From contig JAHHDV010000007.1 of NCBI GenBank assembly GCA_019739295.1, forward strand, positions 1 through 29,003: a DNA stretch of 29,003 nt. The letters run 5' to 3'. The notes beneath the pieces are model-generated. The model was not told where the DNA came from, ran no database searches, and was given only the letters and a program-made list of their open reading frames with translations. Origin of the DNA: Taibaiella sp. Its GTDB lineage: Bacteria; Bacteroidota; Bacteroidia; Chitinophagales; Chitinophagaceae. The position numbers and the translations under genes are program-made. This document shows, piece after piece, positions 16,298-25,104 of this stretch (position 1 is its first letter; each line of letters starts with the position of its first letter).

Positions 16298-16434
16298 TAC
16301 AACGGGTTTCAGAACGGATATTGATGACCGTATATCCCGAGGGCTTTTCTGCCGCCTGTTTCGGTTTATTGTTAGAACACCGGGTTGGTATCCCTTTCCG
16401 GATCTTTGTCCGAACGCCTGTCCGCTGTCGCTGA
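16294..16434 (+). CDS. Possible 46-residue ORF overlapping the yigZ stop
   Basis: An ATG overlaps the yigZ stop (ATGA) and is preceded by AGAGGAGGA, the best Shine-Dalgarno-like sequence in this part of the window, although that purine run also encodes the yigZ C-terminal Glu residues. The predicted product (MIQRVSERILMTVYPEGFSA...) matches nothing I recognise. It may be chance; I report it because the start context is unusually good. Confidence 0.2.
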   Translation: MIQRVSERILMTVYPEGFSAACFGLLLEHRVGIPFRIFVRTPVRCR

Positions 16435-16452
16435 TGCTACATAATTAATTCC

Positions 16453-16460
16453 TACTTTTG
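16453..16460 (+). promoter_or_regulatory. Candidate -7 box (TACTTTTG) for dapF
   Basis: TACTTTTG matches TAnnTTTG and ends only 7 bases before the dapF ATG. Transcription would start at or within a base or two of the start codon, implying a leaderless or nearly leaderless mRNA. Confidence 0.5.
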
Positions 16461-16467
16461 TCTGGCA

Positions 16468-17250
16468 ATGAGATTTCCATTTTATAAATACCAGGGTGCA
16501 GGTAATGATTTTATTTTGATTGATAACCGGACACAGGGTTTAAACCTGAGCCCGGTCCGGATTGCAGAACTTTGTGACCGCAGGTTTGGCATTGGTGCAG
16601 ATGGACTGATGTACCTTAAGGAAGAACAGGAGTATGATTTCAGGATGGTTTATTTCAATGCCGACGGTCATGAAAGCACGATGTGTGGCAACGGGGGAAG
16701 GTGCATGACATTGTTTGCACACGATCTGGGAGTGATAGGAAAGCATGCAGATTTTGCAGCTACGGACGGGAGGCACCGGGCGGAGGTTCTGGAGGATGGC
16801 ATGATAGCATTGGGAATGATTGACGTTCCTGAGATCCGGTTTGGTCCCGGAGAGACAGTGCTGGATACGGGAAGTCCTCATATCGTTATTCCTGTTTCCG
16901 GTCTTGCTTCTTATGATGTATATCAGAACGGGAAACGCATCAGGAATGAAGAGCGGTTTGGTCCCAAAGGGATCAATGTCAACTTCACGGAGGGTAAAAA
17001 TCATGTGCTGCATATCCGCACTTATGAACGCGGTGTAGAAGATGAGACGCTTGCCTGTGGGACGGGGGTTACGGCGGCGGCTATCAGCAGTGTAGGAAAG
17101 CAGGTAGGAAAGTTCTCTATCCCGGTCCAGGCTGCAGGTGGGAAGCTGCAGGTGGATTTTCAGAAAACAAGCCCGGACAGTGCCGAACAAATTACGTTGA
17201 CCGGGCCCGCAAAGTTTGTATTTAAAGGTGAGATCGACCTTGAGGGTTAA
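16468..17250 (+). CDS. dapF: Diaminopimelate epimerase DapF
   Basis: Converts LL- to meso-diaminopimelate for lysine and peptidoglycan synthesis, by a two-base mechanism without cofactor. Both catalytic cysteines are present: Cys73 in MCGNGGRC and Cys197 in ACGTGVTAAA. The N-terminus FYKYQGAGNDFILIDNR and the mid-protein GSPHIVIPV and GINVNF blocks are standard. Length 260 is normal for the family. The ATG at 16468 gives the usual N-terminus. An EVE-domain gene follows after 24 bases. The frame is intact. Confidence 0.97.
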   Translation: MRFPFYKYQGAGNDFILIDNRTQGLNLSPVRIAELCDRRFGIGADGLMYLKEEQEYDFRMVYFNADGHESTMCGNGGRCMTLFAHDLGVIGKHADFAATDGRHRAEVLEDGMIALGMIDVPEIRFGPGETVLDTGSPHIVIPVSGLASYDVYQNGKRIRNEERFGPKGINVNFTEGKNHVLHIRTYERGVEDETLACGTGVTAAAISSVGKQVGKFSIPVQAAGGKLQVDFQKTSPDSAEQITLTGPAKFVFKGEIDLEG

Positions 17251-17274
17251 TCACCATCTCCAAATAATAAATAT

Positions 17275-17685
17275 ATGCAATACTGGATTATTAAATCAGA
17301 GCCGAAGAAATATAGCTTCGCACAGATGAAAACAGATAAGAAAACGATCTGGGACGGTGTGCGCAATTATGAGGCCAGGAATAACCTCAAAGCCATGAAG
17401 AAGGGGGATATCTGCTTCTTTTATCACAGCAATGATGATAAAGCGATCGTGGGTATTACCGAGGTCAGTAAAGCATTCTTCCCGGATCCTACTATTGATG
17501 ATGACACCTGGGTAGCTGTAGAGGTGAAATATAAGAAAGCAGCAAAGCACCCGTTGGACCTGGCTGCTGTTAAGCTCCATAGCGGGTTGCAGCATCTGGC
17601 CCTGGTCAATCGCCAGCGTCTTTCCGTATCTCCTGTTACTGCCCCGGAAGCAAAGATTATCTTAGGGTTACTCGGACTGGATTAG
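17275..17685 (+). CDS. EVE domain-containing protein
   Basis: A 136-residue protein consisting of one EVE domain, a PUA-like fold that binds modified bases in DNA or RNA. The opening YWIIKSEPKKYSFAQM, the WDGVRNYEARNNLKAMKKGDICFFYHS block and AIVGITEVSKAFFPDPT are the family signature. It is a stand-alone housekeeping-type version, not fused to a restriction domain. It probably shares a transcript with dapF. The reading frame is complete and the start is unambiguous. Confidence 0.92.
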   Translation: MQYWIIKSEPKKYSFAQMKTDKKTIWDGVRNYEARNNLKAMKKGDICFFYHSNDDKAIVGITEVSKAFFPDPTIDDDTWVAVEVKYKKAAKHPLDLAAVKLHSGLQHLALVNRQRLSVSPVTAPEAKIILGLLGLD

Positions 17686-17846
17686 ACCGGGATATTGCGG
17701 GTCCCGCAGCGAATACCCGTGTTCCATTGAAATCACCTGATTGGTGGAATAACGCGGTTGTTCCTTCGTTTTTTCCTTTTTGTAACCGGATAAGAATGCA
17801 GGAAAAACAGTTAAATAAGAAGGGATACCATATGCCTGTCATCTGT

Positions 17847-18389
17847 CTATCCGTTCGCTTTCCTGATCCACTCCCATAATACAATACCGGCGGAAACCGA
17901 GATATTGAAGGAATGCTTGGTGCCAAACTGCGGGATCTCCAGGCAATAATCGCAAACATCCAGTACTTCATTGGAAACACCATGAACTTCGTTTCCGAAA
18001 ATAAATGCCAGCTTCTGGTCTTTCCGAAATGGCGCATCTGCCAGGGAAATACTGTTATGGACCTGTTCAACGGCTACGATTTGGTATCCTTCTTCTTTCA
18101 GCTGCATTACAGCTTCAGTGATCGAAGTGTGGTAGGTCCAGTGAACGGATTCTGTGGCCCCAAGGGCTGTCTTTTGAATATCGCGATGAGGAGGTCTCGG
18201 TGTCAGCCCGCACAGGATGATCTGGGAAACATTAGTAGCATCTGCGGTCCGGAACACGGAGCCTACATTATGCATACTCCGGACACTATCCAGGATGATG
18301 GTAACCGGGAAATGTGCTGATTCCCTATGCGCTTCCGCATCCGTTCTTCCCAATTCTTCCATGGATTTCTTCTTAAATATCTGGTTCAT
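17847..18389 (-). CDS. TrmH/SpoU-family RNA 2'-O-methyltransferase
   Basis: SPOUT-class methyltransferase of 180 residues that methylates a ribose 2'-OH in tRNA or rRNA using SAM bound in a trefoil knot. Motif 1 is ILDSVRSMHNVGSVFRTAD (Asn and Arg conserved), motif 2 is LAFIFGNEVHGVS, and motif 3 is LEIPQFGTKHSFNISVSAGI. The frame is open to 18452, but the upstream part is Lys-run sequence unlike homologues, so I start at MNQIFKKKSMEELGRT (ATG at 18389). It lies 160 bases downstream of secA on the same strand with a hairpin between. The exact RNA target cannot be read from sequence. Confidence 0.93.
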   Translation of the reverse strand: MNQIFKKKSMEELGRTDAEAHRESAHFPVTIILDSVRSMHNVGSVFRTADATNVSQIILCGLTPRPPHRDIQKTALGATESVHWTYHTSITEAVMQLKEEGYQIVAVEQVHNSISLADAPFRKDQKLAFIFGNEVHGVSNEVLDVCDYCLEIPQFGTKHSFNISVSAGIVLWEWIRKANG

Positions 18390-18458
18390 CGGTTTCTTTT
18401 TTTTCAGGAAAATGAAAAGCACTGTGGACAACTCCGAACAGCGTTTGATCAACTGATG

Positions 18459-18514
18459 AAAGATGCTTTGATCATCAATAGTGTAATAAGCTTACTGACA
18501 ACCAAAGCATCTTT
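18459..18514. repeat. Inverted repeat between secA and trmH
   Basis: AAAGATGCTTTG (18459-18470) and CAAAGCATCTTT (18503-18514) are perfect 12-base complements around a 32-base loop. The structure lies after the secA stop and before trmH (both minus strand). There is no clean T-run right after the stem on the minus strand, so it is more likely an mRNA 3' stabiliser, partial terminator or binding site than a standard terminator. Confidence 0.6.
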
Positions 18515-18548
18515 TGAGATCACTTCTTGCTATATTGTTTTCATACCG

Positions 18549-21500
18549 TTATACGGCCTTCCCATGGCATTGCTTGTATTTCTTACCGCTCCCGCATGGG
18601 CAGGGATCATTTCTGTTGATCTTAGGTTCCGCATTTATGGGTTGCTGTGGCTTCGGAGCATTCAGGGGTCTGCGCTGGGCAGTACGTGCCTGTCCAGGCT
18701 CTGTATAATAATCATTTTCATCTGCGGCATAATCCTCACCGGCTGCATCCACTGCCTCGCTATTGTCATACAGGTTATTGTAATCTACAGGTTGCTGTAT
18801 ATTAGCCTGCGGCGGCGGAGCCTGGATCGGAATTCCGGAGCGATACAGGAATGAAATGATATTGTTATTGATTTCCAGGAGCATTTTCTTGAACAGCTCG
18901 AACGCTTCAAACTTATAAATCAGTAACGGATCTTTCTGCTCATAGGACGCCATCTGCACAGAACTTCTAAGGTCATCCATAGCCCTTAAGTGTTCCTTCC
19001 ATTGATCATCGATCATAGCCAGGGTGACAGATCTTTCCAGCTGATCGATTACTAATTGACATTCACTTTCAATAGCTTCATCCAGGCTGACAGAGATCTG
19101 CAGTCCCTTATTGCCGTCAGTGAACGGAACCAGGATGTTGTGCACCTGGGCCTGTTGCTCCCGGATCATCCTGAACTGGGGCAGCATGCCTTGCCTGAGC
19201 TCTTCTGTTTTTCTGTTATAGAAGGCCAGGGCCTGCTGGTATAAAGCTTCTGCAAGCTGCTGCGGGTTCTTGAGATCGGCTTCGCTTACTTCCGGATCAA
19301 TATGTAATGTCTTCATTACTTCGATTTTGAAGTTCTCCTGGTCTCCTGCCTGCTCTGCCAATGCCGCACATACGTCATATAATGCATTGTCCAGATCGAG
19401 TTTCAGCCTTTCCCCGAACAGCGCATGCCTTCTTCTTTTGTAGACCACATCTCTCTGCGCATTCATGACATCATCATATTCCAGTAATCTTTTCCTGATA
19501 CCGAAGTTGTTTTCTTCTACTTTCTTCTGTGCGCGTTCGATAGACTTGGTGATCATGCTGTGCTGTAAGACCTCACCTTCCTTGTGCCCCATTCTGTCCA
19601 TCATAGAAGCAATTCTTTCAGAACCGAAGAGCCGCATCAGATTGTCCTCCAATGAAACGAAGAACTGCGAACTACCCGGATCTCCCTGGCGGCCGGCACG
19701 TCCTCTCAGCTGCCGGTCTACACGACGGCTCTCGTGGCGTTCCGTACCGATGATCGCCAGACCCCCGGATTCTTTTACGCCTGCGCCCAGCTTGATATCC
19801 GTACCCCGACCTGCCATGTTGGTAGCGATAGTCACAGCCCCGGCTTGCCCGGCAAGGGCAACGATATCTGCCTCACGTTGGTGCTGTTTGGCATTCAATA
19901 CATTGTGCGGGATTTTCTTCTGCTGCAGCATTCTGCCCAGCAATTCGGAAACTTCAACGGAGGTAGTACCTACCAGTACGGGTCTTCCCATTGACCTCAA
20001 CGCCTCGATTTCATCGATGACGGCTTTATACTTCTCTCTCTTTGTTTTGTATACCAGATCTTGCTGGTCCTTCCTGGAAATAGACCTGTTGGTAGGGATG
20101 ACCACTACGTCCAGCTTGTAGATTTCCCAGAATTCTCCCGCTTCTGTTTCCGCAGTACCGGTCATACCGCATAGCTTGTGGTACATCCGGAAATAGTTCT
20201 GCAATGTAACGGTGGCGAAAGTCTGGGTTGCAGCCTCTACCTGTACATTTTCTTTGGCTTCGATAGCCTGGTGCAGGCCATCCGAGTAACGGCGGCCTTC
20301 CATGATACGGCCTGTCTGCTCATCCACGATTTTAACTTTCCCTTCGATTACCACGTACTCCACATCTTTTTCGAACAGGGTATAAGCTTTCAATAACTGC
20401 TGAACGGAATGGATACGCTCGGCTTTTACAGCATATTCCTGGATCAGGTCATCTTTCCTTTTGGCCTTTTCTTCCGGGGTAAGGTCCGTATTATCTATGG
20501 CAGCCAGCCCGGTGGACATATCAGGAAGAATAAAGAAGTTAGGATCTTCCCCTGCTCCCGTGATCAGTGCAAGGCCTTTGTCGGTCAGGTCTACGCTGTG
20601 CTGCTTTTCATCTATGGTAAAGAATAATTCCTCTTTTACTTTAGGCATGTGGCGCTGCTGCTCACCGATATAGTGATTCTCTGATTTCTGGAGGATCTGC
20701 TTGTTGCCATCTTCGCTGAGGTATTTGATCAGGGCCGAGTTCTTGGGAAGGCCTTTGTAAGCCCTGTACAGGTACAGGCCTCCGTTATCTTTATCTGCTT
20801 TTCCTTCGCTGATGAGTCTTTTCGCTTCGATAAGGGATTGGTTAACGATCCTGCGCTGGGCTTCGATGATCTTTTCGATTCTCGGCTTCAGCAGGTGGAA
20901 CTCCTGCTGGTCCCCCCTGGGAATAGGTCCTGAAATGATCAAAGGTGTTCTCGCATCATCAATCAACACCGAATCGACCTCATCGACCATAGCAAAGTGA
21001 TGCTTGCGCTGTACCATATCCTCTTTGCGGTTCACCATATTATCCCTCAGGTAATCGAACCCAAATTCATTGTTCGTACCATAGGTGATGTCAGCGAGGT
21101 ATGCATTTCTTCTGGACGGCGAGTTCGGCTGGTGCTTATCGATACAGTCCGTGGTCAGGCCCAGGAATTCGAAAATCGGGCTGTTCCATTCCTGGTCACG
21201 GCGGGCAAGGTAATCGTTTACAGTAACGATATGGATGCCTTCACCAGCCAGTGCATTCAGGTAGGCAGGAAGTGTAGAAACCAGGGTCTTACCTTCACCG
21301 GTCGCCATCTCGGCGATCTTACCCTGGTGCAGCACAGATCCGCCGATAAGCTGTACATCATAATGGACCATATTCCAGGTCACCTGCGCGCCGGCGGCGG
21401 TCCAGGTATTCTGGTACGTAACTTCTTCCCCGTTGATGCTCAGATGCTGCTTGCCCTGGGTAACTAATTTTTTATCCAGCTCTGTAGCTGTAGCTTTGAT

Positions 21501-21886
21501 TTCCGTATTTTCCGTAAATCTTCTGGCTGTTTCTTTGACTACTGCAAATGCTTCTGCCATGATTTCCTGGAGTACCTCTTCCAGCTGCTCGTCCTTTTTC
21601 TTCTTCAGCTTGTCAATATCATTGTAGATTTTGTCTTTGCCTACGAAGTCCGTACTGTCTAACTGCTCTATTTCCTTGCTCTTCTCCTCGATCTGGTCGT
21701 TGATCTCTTTGAGGTGTTCGGCAATTCTTTGTCTGAACTCCTGGGTCTTGTTCCTCAGCTCATCGTTGCTGAGTTCATGATAAGATTCAAAGTGCTGGTT
21801 TAACCTCATCGATGATGGGTTTGTAGCTTTTTGACATCTTTTTCGGATTTACTTCCTCCGAATATTTTTGAGAAAAATGATTTCAT
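18549..21886 (-). CDS. secA: Preprotein translocase ATPase SecA (two N-terminal frameshifts)
   Basis: Motor ATPase of the Sec pathway, acting at the inner membrane with SecYEG. Numbering from the clean frame that begins at 21809, Walker A lies in [17 protein letters not shown] (GEGKT 171-175) and the DEVD helicase box in [19 protein letters not shown]. The SecA-specific blocks GTDIKLG and [25 protein letters not shown] (here [18 protein letters not shown]) are present. The C-terminus is the zinc-binding tail [14 protein letters not shown]. The true N-terminus is upstream: ATG at 21886 gives [20 protein letters not shown], then after one extra base LQPIIDE and after a second extra base [16 protein letters not shown]. 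The two extra bases lie in A-runs (minus strand) between about 21800 and 21825. Length of about 1110 residues is typical for Bacteroidota SecA. Confidence 0.96.
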
Positions 21887-22000
21887 GGTAATATAAAATT
21901 GATGGGGGCTAAATCCCTGTTTCTTTCCAGGGCTGCGTTTTGAAATAAAAATTTGGAATAATGACAACCCCCCTGATCCATAAGGGGTATAACCGGGTTC

Positions 22001-22407
22001 CTAAATTCTCAGTTGCATGTTGAGACCAGCGATCACAGATCTCTGATCGGAAGGGATTTCGGGAAAATACTGGCGGGGAGCCGCCTGGATGGATACATCC
22101 CTGACCTCATTAAAATAATGATGTTCCTCAGGGAAAATGAATTCCGATTCATAAACCAGATCCTGCTGATGGATATTGGTGATACCGCTATATTGCAGGT
22201 AATGCTCCTGTTCATGCTGCTGTAGCTCGCATGGCATCTCTGCATAAGGCTCAATTTCTTCATCCTCCAGATCAAAATAGCAAATATTAGCTTCGCAAAA
22301 TATGGATTTCCATTTATTTTTGATCAATAGAATTGATCGCATAAGATTGCTGAAAAGCAACCAATGCCACCAGTAAAGATCCTAATGAAATTCTATTAAA
22401 ATGCCAT
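22001..22407 (-). CDS. Hypothetical exported protein, frameshifted near the N-terminus
   Basis: Not recognised. Reading across two shifts gives a signal peptide (MAFNRISLGSLLVALVAFQQ, then SYA) starting at ATG 22407, followed by about 100 residues: CEANICYFDLEDEEIEPYAE, HEQEHYLQYSGITNIHQQD, then FPEEHHYFNEVRDVSIQAAP. The mature part is acidic, rich in Glu, Gln, Tyr and His, with no known domain. The first shift is an extra T in the run right after the start; the second is near the Lys-run where the signal peptide meets the body. It lies upstream of secA on the same strand and divergent from the pigment operon. Coding status is supported mainly by the well-formed signal peptide. Confidence 0.5.
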
Positions 22408-22626
22408 TTGATGAGCCATGTTCTCGTCGGATACTATTCAAATCCTGTGCAAAGTTACCTGAATATGCCAATAAGTCATAATTTTTTCAGATTTAAGTAT
22501 AAGGATAAGCCAAAAATTGACAGTAGCTTAATCTTTCAGTGTTAGGGGCAGTTCCAATAACTTTCTTTAATTCTAATATATAGATAAATTTAATTATTCT
22601 ATATTTTTAAACATGGATATTTTGGC

Positions 22627-22634
22627 TACATTTG
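22627..22634 (+). promoter_or_regulatory. Candidate -7 box (TACATTTG) of the pigment operon
   Basis: TACATTTG followed by C is a perfect TAnnTTTG match and ends 22 bases before the first ATG at 22657. A T-rich segment about 20 bases upstream (near 22600-22610) could serve as the -33 region. The 220 bases upstream are strongly AT-rich and shared with the divergent hypothetical gene, so control sites probably lie there. Confidence 0.6.
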
Positions 22635-22656
22635 CCACCTTTATAAAATTACTGAA

Positions 22657-23127
22657 ATGATCCCCAAAGAAAAGACTATCCCTGGTTCATCCGTCACTGA
22701 AGAATATACATTCCCCGGTGCGGTTCAATGAAGTCGATGCTCTGGGGGATCGTATGGCATGGACATTTTATCAATTACTTTGAGGCAGGCAGAGAGGCTT
22801 TTGGATGGAGCAATGGCATCTCTTATCTGGATATCCAGAAGGCAGGGGTTCACCACACCGGTGATCAAATCCGTCTGCGAGCATAAGTTCCCGTTAAGGT
22901 ATGGGGACACCGTTCGTGTGGTCACTACTTATCATCCATCTGCTGCTGCAAAGCTCATATTTGGTTACAGGTTATATAATCAGGATGATGTGCTGGTTTG
23001 TACGGGTGAGACCATCCAAGTGTTTCTCAATAAGGATGGAGACCTGCAATTGTATTATCCTGATTTTTTTTGCAGCGTGGAAAAAACAGAATCCTCAGCA
23101 GAAGATGATACCGGTCTATATACATGA
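22657..23127 (+). CDS. Acyl-CoA/ACP thioesterase (4HBT hotdog fold), frameshifted
   Basis: Hotdog-fold thioesterase of about 150 residues, first gene of the pigment operon; likely releases or proofreads acyl-ACP intermediates. Bridging three extra bases gives MIPKEKTIPGSSVTEEYTFP, then VRFNEVDALGIVWHGHFINY with the family's catalytic Asp-containing segment, then FEAGREAFGWSNGISYLDI. The remainder (LRYGDTVRVVTTYHPSAAAK, YRLYNQDDVLVCTGETIQVF) is the standard 4HBT strand pattern. Extra bases lie in the C-run near 22718, the G-run near 22744-22748 and the G-run near 22846-22849. The stop at 23125-23127 overlaps the next gene by 23 bases. Confidence 0.85.
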
Positions 23128-24233
23128 ATACAATGCCTATACTCCTTTAGGAAATGGTATAAAGCAGAACATGCAGGCCCTGAGAGGAGGCGTATCCGGA
23201 ATTCAGCCCCGGCAGGGCTTATTGCCCGGCCGGCAAGTGATGGCAGCAGCGATACCGGACGAAAGAATCCGGGAGGATCTGAAGCAGCTTGCACATACAG
23301 GTCTGCCTGATACCAGGATCGAACAGCTTCTGCTTCTGGCTGCAGCCCCTGTTTTTCAAAATATTGAAATTACCGGCAGGACAGGTGTCATTTTGTCTAC
23401 TACCAAAGGTAATGTACAGGCACTGGCAAGTGGTCAGCTGCAGGATGCCGGGTTAACCGGGTTAGCAAGGTTTATGCAGCATTACTTCCGGTTGCCGCAA
23501 CTTCCCATGATCATCTGTAATGCTTGTGTCTCCGGGGGTGATGGCAGTGGCTGTTGCCAAGAGGATGATACAAATGGAGGAATGGGATGAAGCCGTCATC
23601 ATAGCTGCAGATGAGTTGACCCCCTTTGTGGTTTCCGGGTTTTATGCTTTCCAGGCATTGAGCGCGAGCAGGTGTCGCCCTTATGATATATCCAGGGGAC
23701 GGCATCAACCTGGGGGAAGCAGCTGCGGCTATGAGGATCAGTAAAGCGCCTTCATCTATTCAGATCGCAGGTGAGGCATCTGTCAATGATGCCAATCATA
23801 TTTCGGGGCCGAGCAGGACGGGTGCAGGTTTGAGAAAAAGCATAGAAGCTGCCCTGAAGGAAGCCGGTATGAGCCCGGGAAATATAGACTTTATTTCTGC
23901 CCATGGGACTGCCACCGTCTACAATGATGAGATGGAAGCCGTTGCACTGGATAGCCTGGGTATGAAACCGGATACCGATGCACAGCCTGAAAGCATATTT
24001 CGGACATACATTAGGTACGGCCGGGCTTTTGGAAGCCATCATCGGGATAGAATGTATGAAAAATGATGAAATGATTGCTTCAATGGGTATGGATGGGTTA
24101 GGCGTGAGTGTTCCTTTGAATGTCGTTACCCGATACCAAAAAGCAAAGATCAGCCGGTTTTTTAAAGACGGCATCCGGATTTGGCGGCTGTAATACAGCC
24201 ATTATTTTTTCCAGAAGCGATTCAGAACTATGA
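23105..24233 (+). CDS. Beta-ketoacyl-ACP synthase, frameshifted
   Basis: Ketosynthase of the KAS I/II type, about 370 residues, expected to extend the polyene chain on ACP. It starts MIPVYIHEYNAYTPLGNG at 23105. All three catalytic positions are present: Cys in NACVSG (TGT 23525-23527), His in ISAHGTATVYNDE (CAT 23912-23914) and His in AYFGHTLGTAGLLE (CAT 24005-24007). The end SGFGGCNTAIIFSRS is the usual glycine-rich tail. At least four extra bases break the frame: a G-run near 23532-23537, a G-run near 23695-23698, near 23970, and a T-run near 24158-24163. The stop TGA (24231-24233) overlaps the next ATG by four bases. Confidence 0.88.
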
Positions 24234-24792
24234 TCAGCACCCTGTCACATATTATCATTGAGAAAGGTATGATCCGCAAGGATGGAATACCCGTTTTCGG
24301 GGATGAGCACCAGGCCGGTGATTTCTCCGGGTTTGCCAAAAGCAGCATATGAGTCCCTGGGGAATGAAATATCCGAAATTCTTTAAGATGGATTGCCATG
24401 TGTAAACTGGCCTTACTGGGCGCAGAAGGGATACTGACGGAAGCAGTGAAAACTTGAGGCAGGTTACAGTATTGCTTTGCTTTTTTGCCAACCAATCATC
24501 CAGCCTGGATACGGATATCAGGCACCAGAATTCTATTCAGGATCCCGGGCAATTCTACCCAGGTCCTGCTATCTTTGTATATACATTGCCCAATATTGCA
24601 ATTGGTGAAGTAAGTATCCGTCATCAGTTACAGACGGAAAGTATGTTCCTGATCCAGGAAGTGTATGACCGCGAATCCCTGAAACGCCAGGGCGGAATAT
24701 TTGATCACTCATCAAAAATCAAAAATGGCGCTTATTGCCTGGGTAGAATATATGCAGGGGAAGCTATAAGCTGGAAAATGGAAACTGTTTAA
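24230..24792 (+). CDS. Short ketosynthase-like protein without active-site Cys, frameshifted
   Basis: About 190 residues, half the size of a normal ketosynthase. It reads MISTLSHIIIEKGMIRKDGI, then FSGFAKAAYESLG, KYPKFFKMD, LALLGAEGILTEA, then FANQSSSLDTDIRHQNSIQD and YPGPAIFVYTLPNIAIGEVS. This is the pattern of the small 3-oxoacyl-ACP synthase-like protein found in Bacteroidota flexirubin/aryl-polyene clusters. Where a ketosynthase has its nucleophile, the sequence is TLPNIAIGEVSIRHQ, with no Cys, so it is probably a structural or chain-length partner. At least four shifts interrupt it. The 3' end is uncertain: one frame stops at 24792, another (AWVEYMQGK region) would run to about 24803. 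Confidence 0.75.
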
Positions 24793-24841
24793 GTTCCCTA
24801 TAAGTAAAAATGAATATTCATATTTAATAAATAAATCGACA

Positions 24842-25104
24842 ATGTCCGAATTAAAAACAGAATTAAAAAGCAGAATCATAGAAGCATTGAACCTGGAAGA
24901 AGTACAGGTGGAGGATATCGGGGATGATGCTCCCCTGTTCGGGGGACGGTTTGGGACTGGACTCTATAGATGCCCTGGAAAATCATCGTGATGCTGGACA
25001 AGCATTATGGGATCAAAACTTACAGATCCTAAAGAGGGAAGGGCCGTGATCACTTCTATCCATTCACTGGCAAGCGTTTGTAGCTTGCGCACAGGACCAA
25101 ATAA
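24842..25104 (+). CDS. Acyl carrier protein, frameshifted
   Basis: Small acidic ACP of about 83 residues that carries the polyene intermediates on a phosphopantetheine arm. It starts MSELKTELKSRIIEALNLEE at 24842. The attachment site is clear once extra bases are removed: LFGDGLGLDSIDALE, with Ser in DSI (about 24960-24971), followed by VMLDKHYGIKLTDP. The end reads FVAAHRTK then TAA at 25102-25104, which overlaps the next ATG by one base (TAATG). Breaks lie in the G-run near 24937-24941, the A-run near 24975-24978, the A-run near 25016-25019, and two near 25076-25086. Five in 260 bases is the densest in the window. Confidence 0.85.

Noticed and set aside
16540..17190. 216-codon frame antisense to dapF
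   Set aside because: It is a shadow of dapF, which has both catalytic cysteines and the correct length.
17696..17708. Palindrome TGCGGGTCCCGCA after the EVE gene as a terminator
   Set aside because: Only one base separates the arms, so no hairpin loop can form, and no T-run follows.
18327..21627. Several long plus-strand frames antisense to secA and trmH (for example 19465-20121)
   Set aside because: They mirror the codons of clearly conserved genes on the other strand and have low-complexity Ser/Cys/Phe-rich composition.
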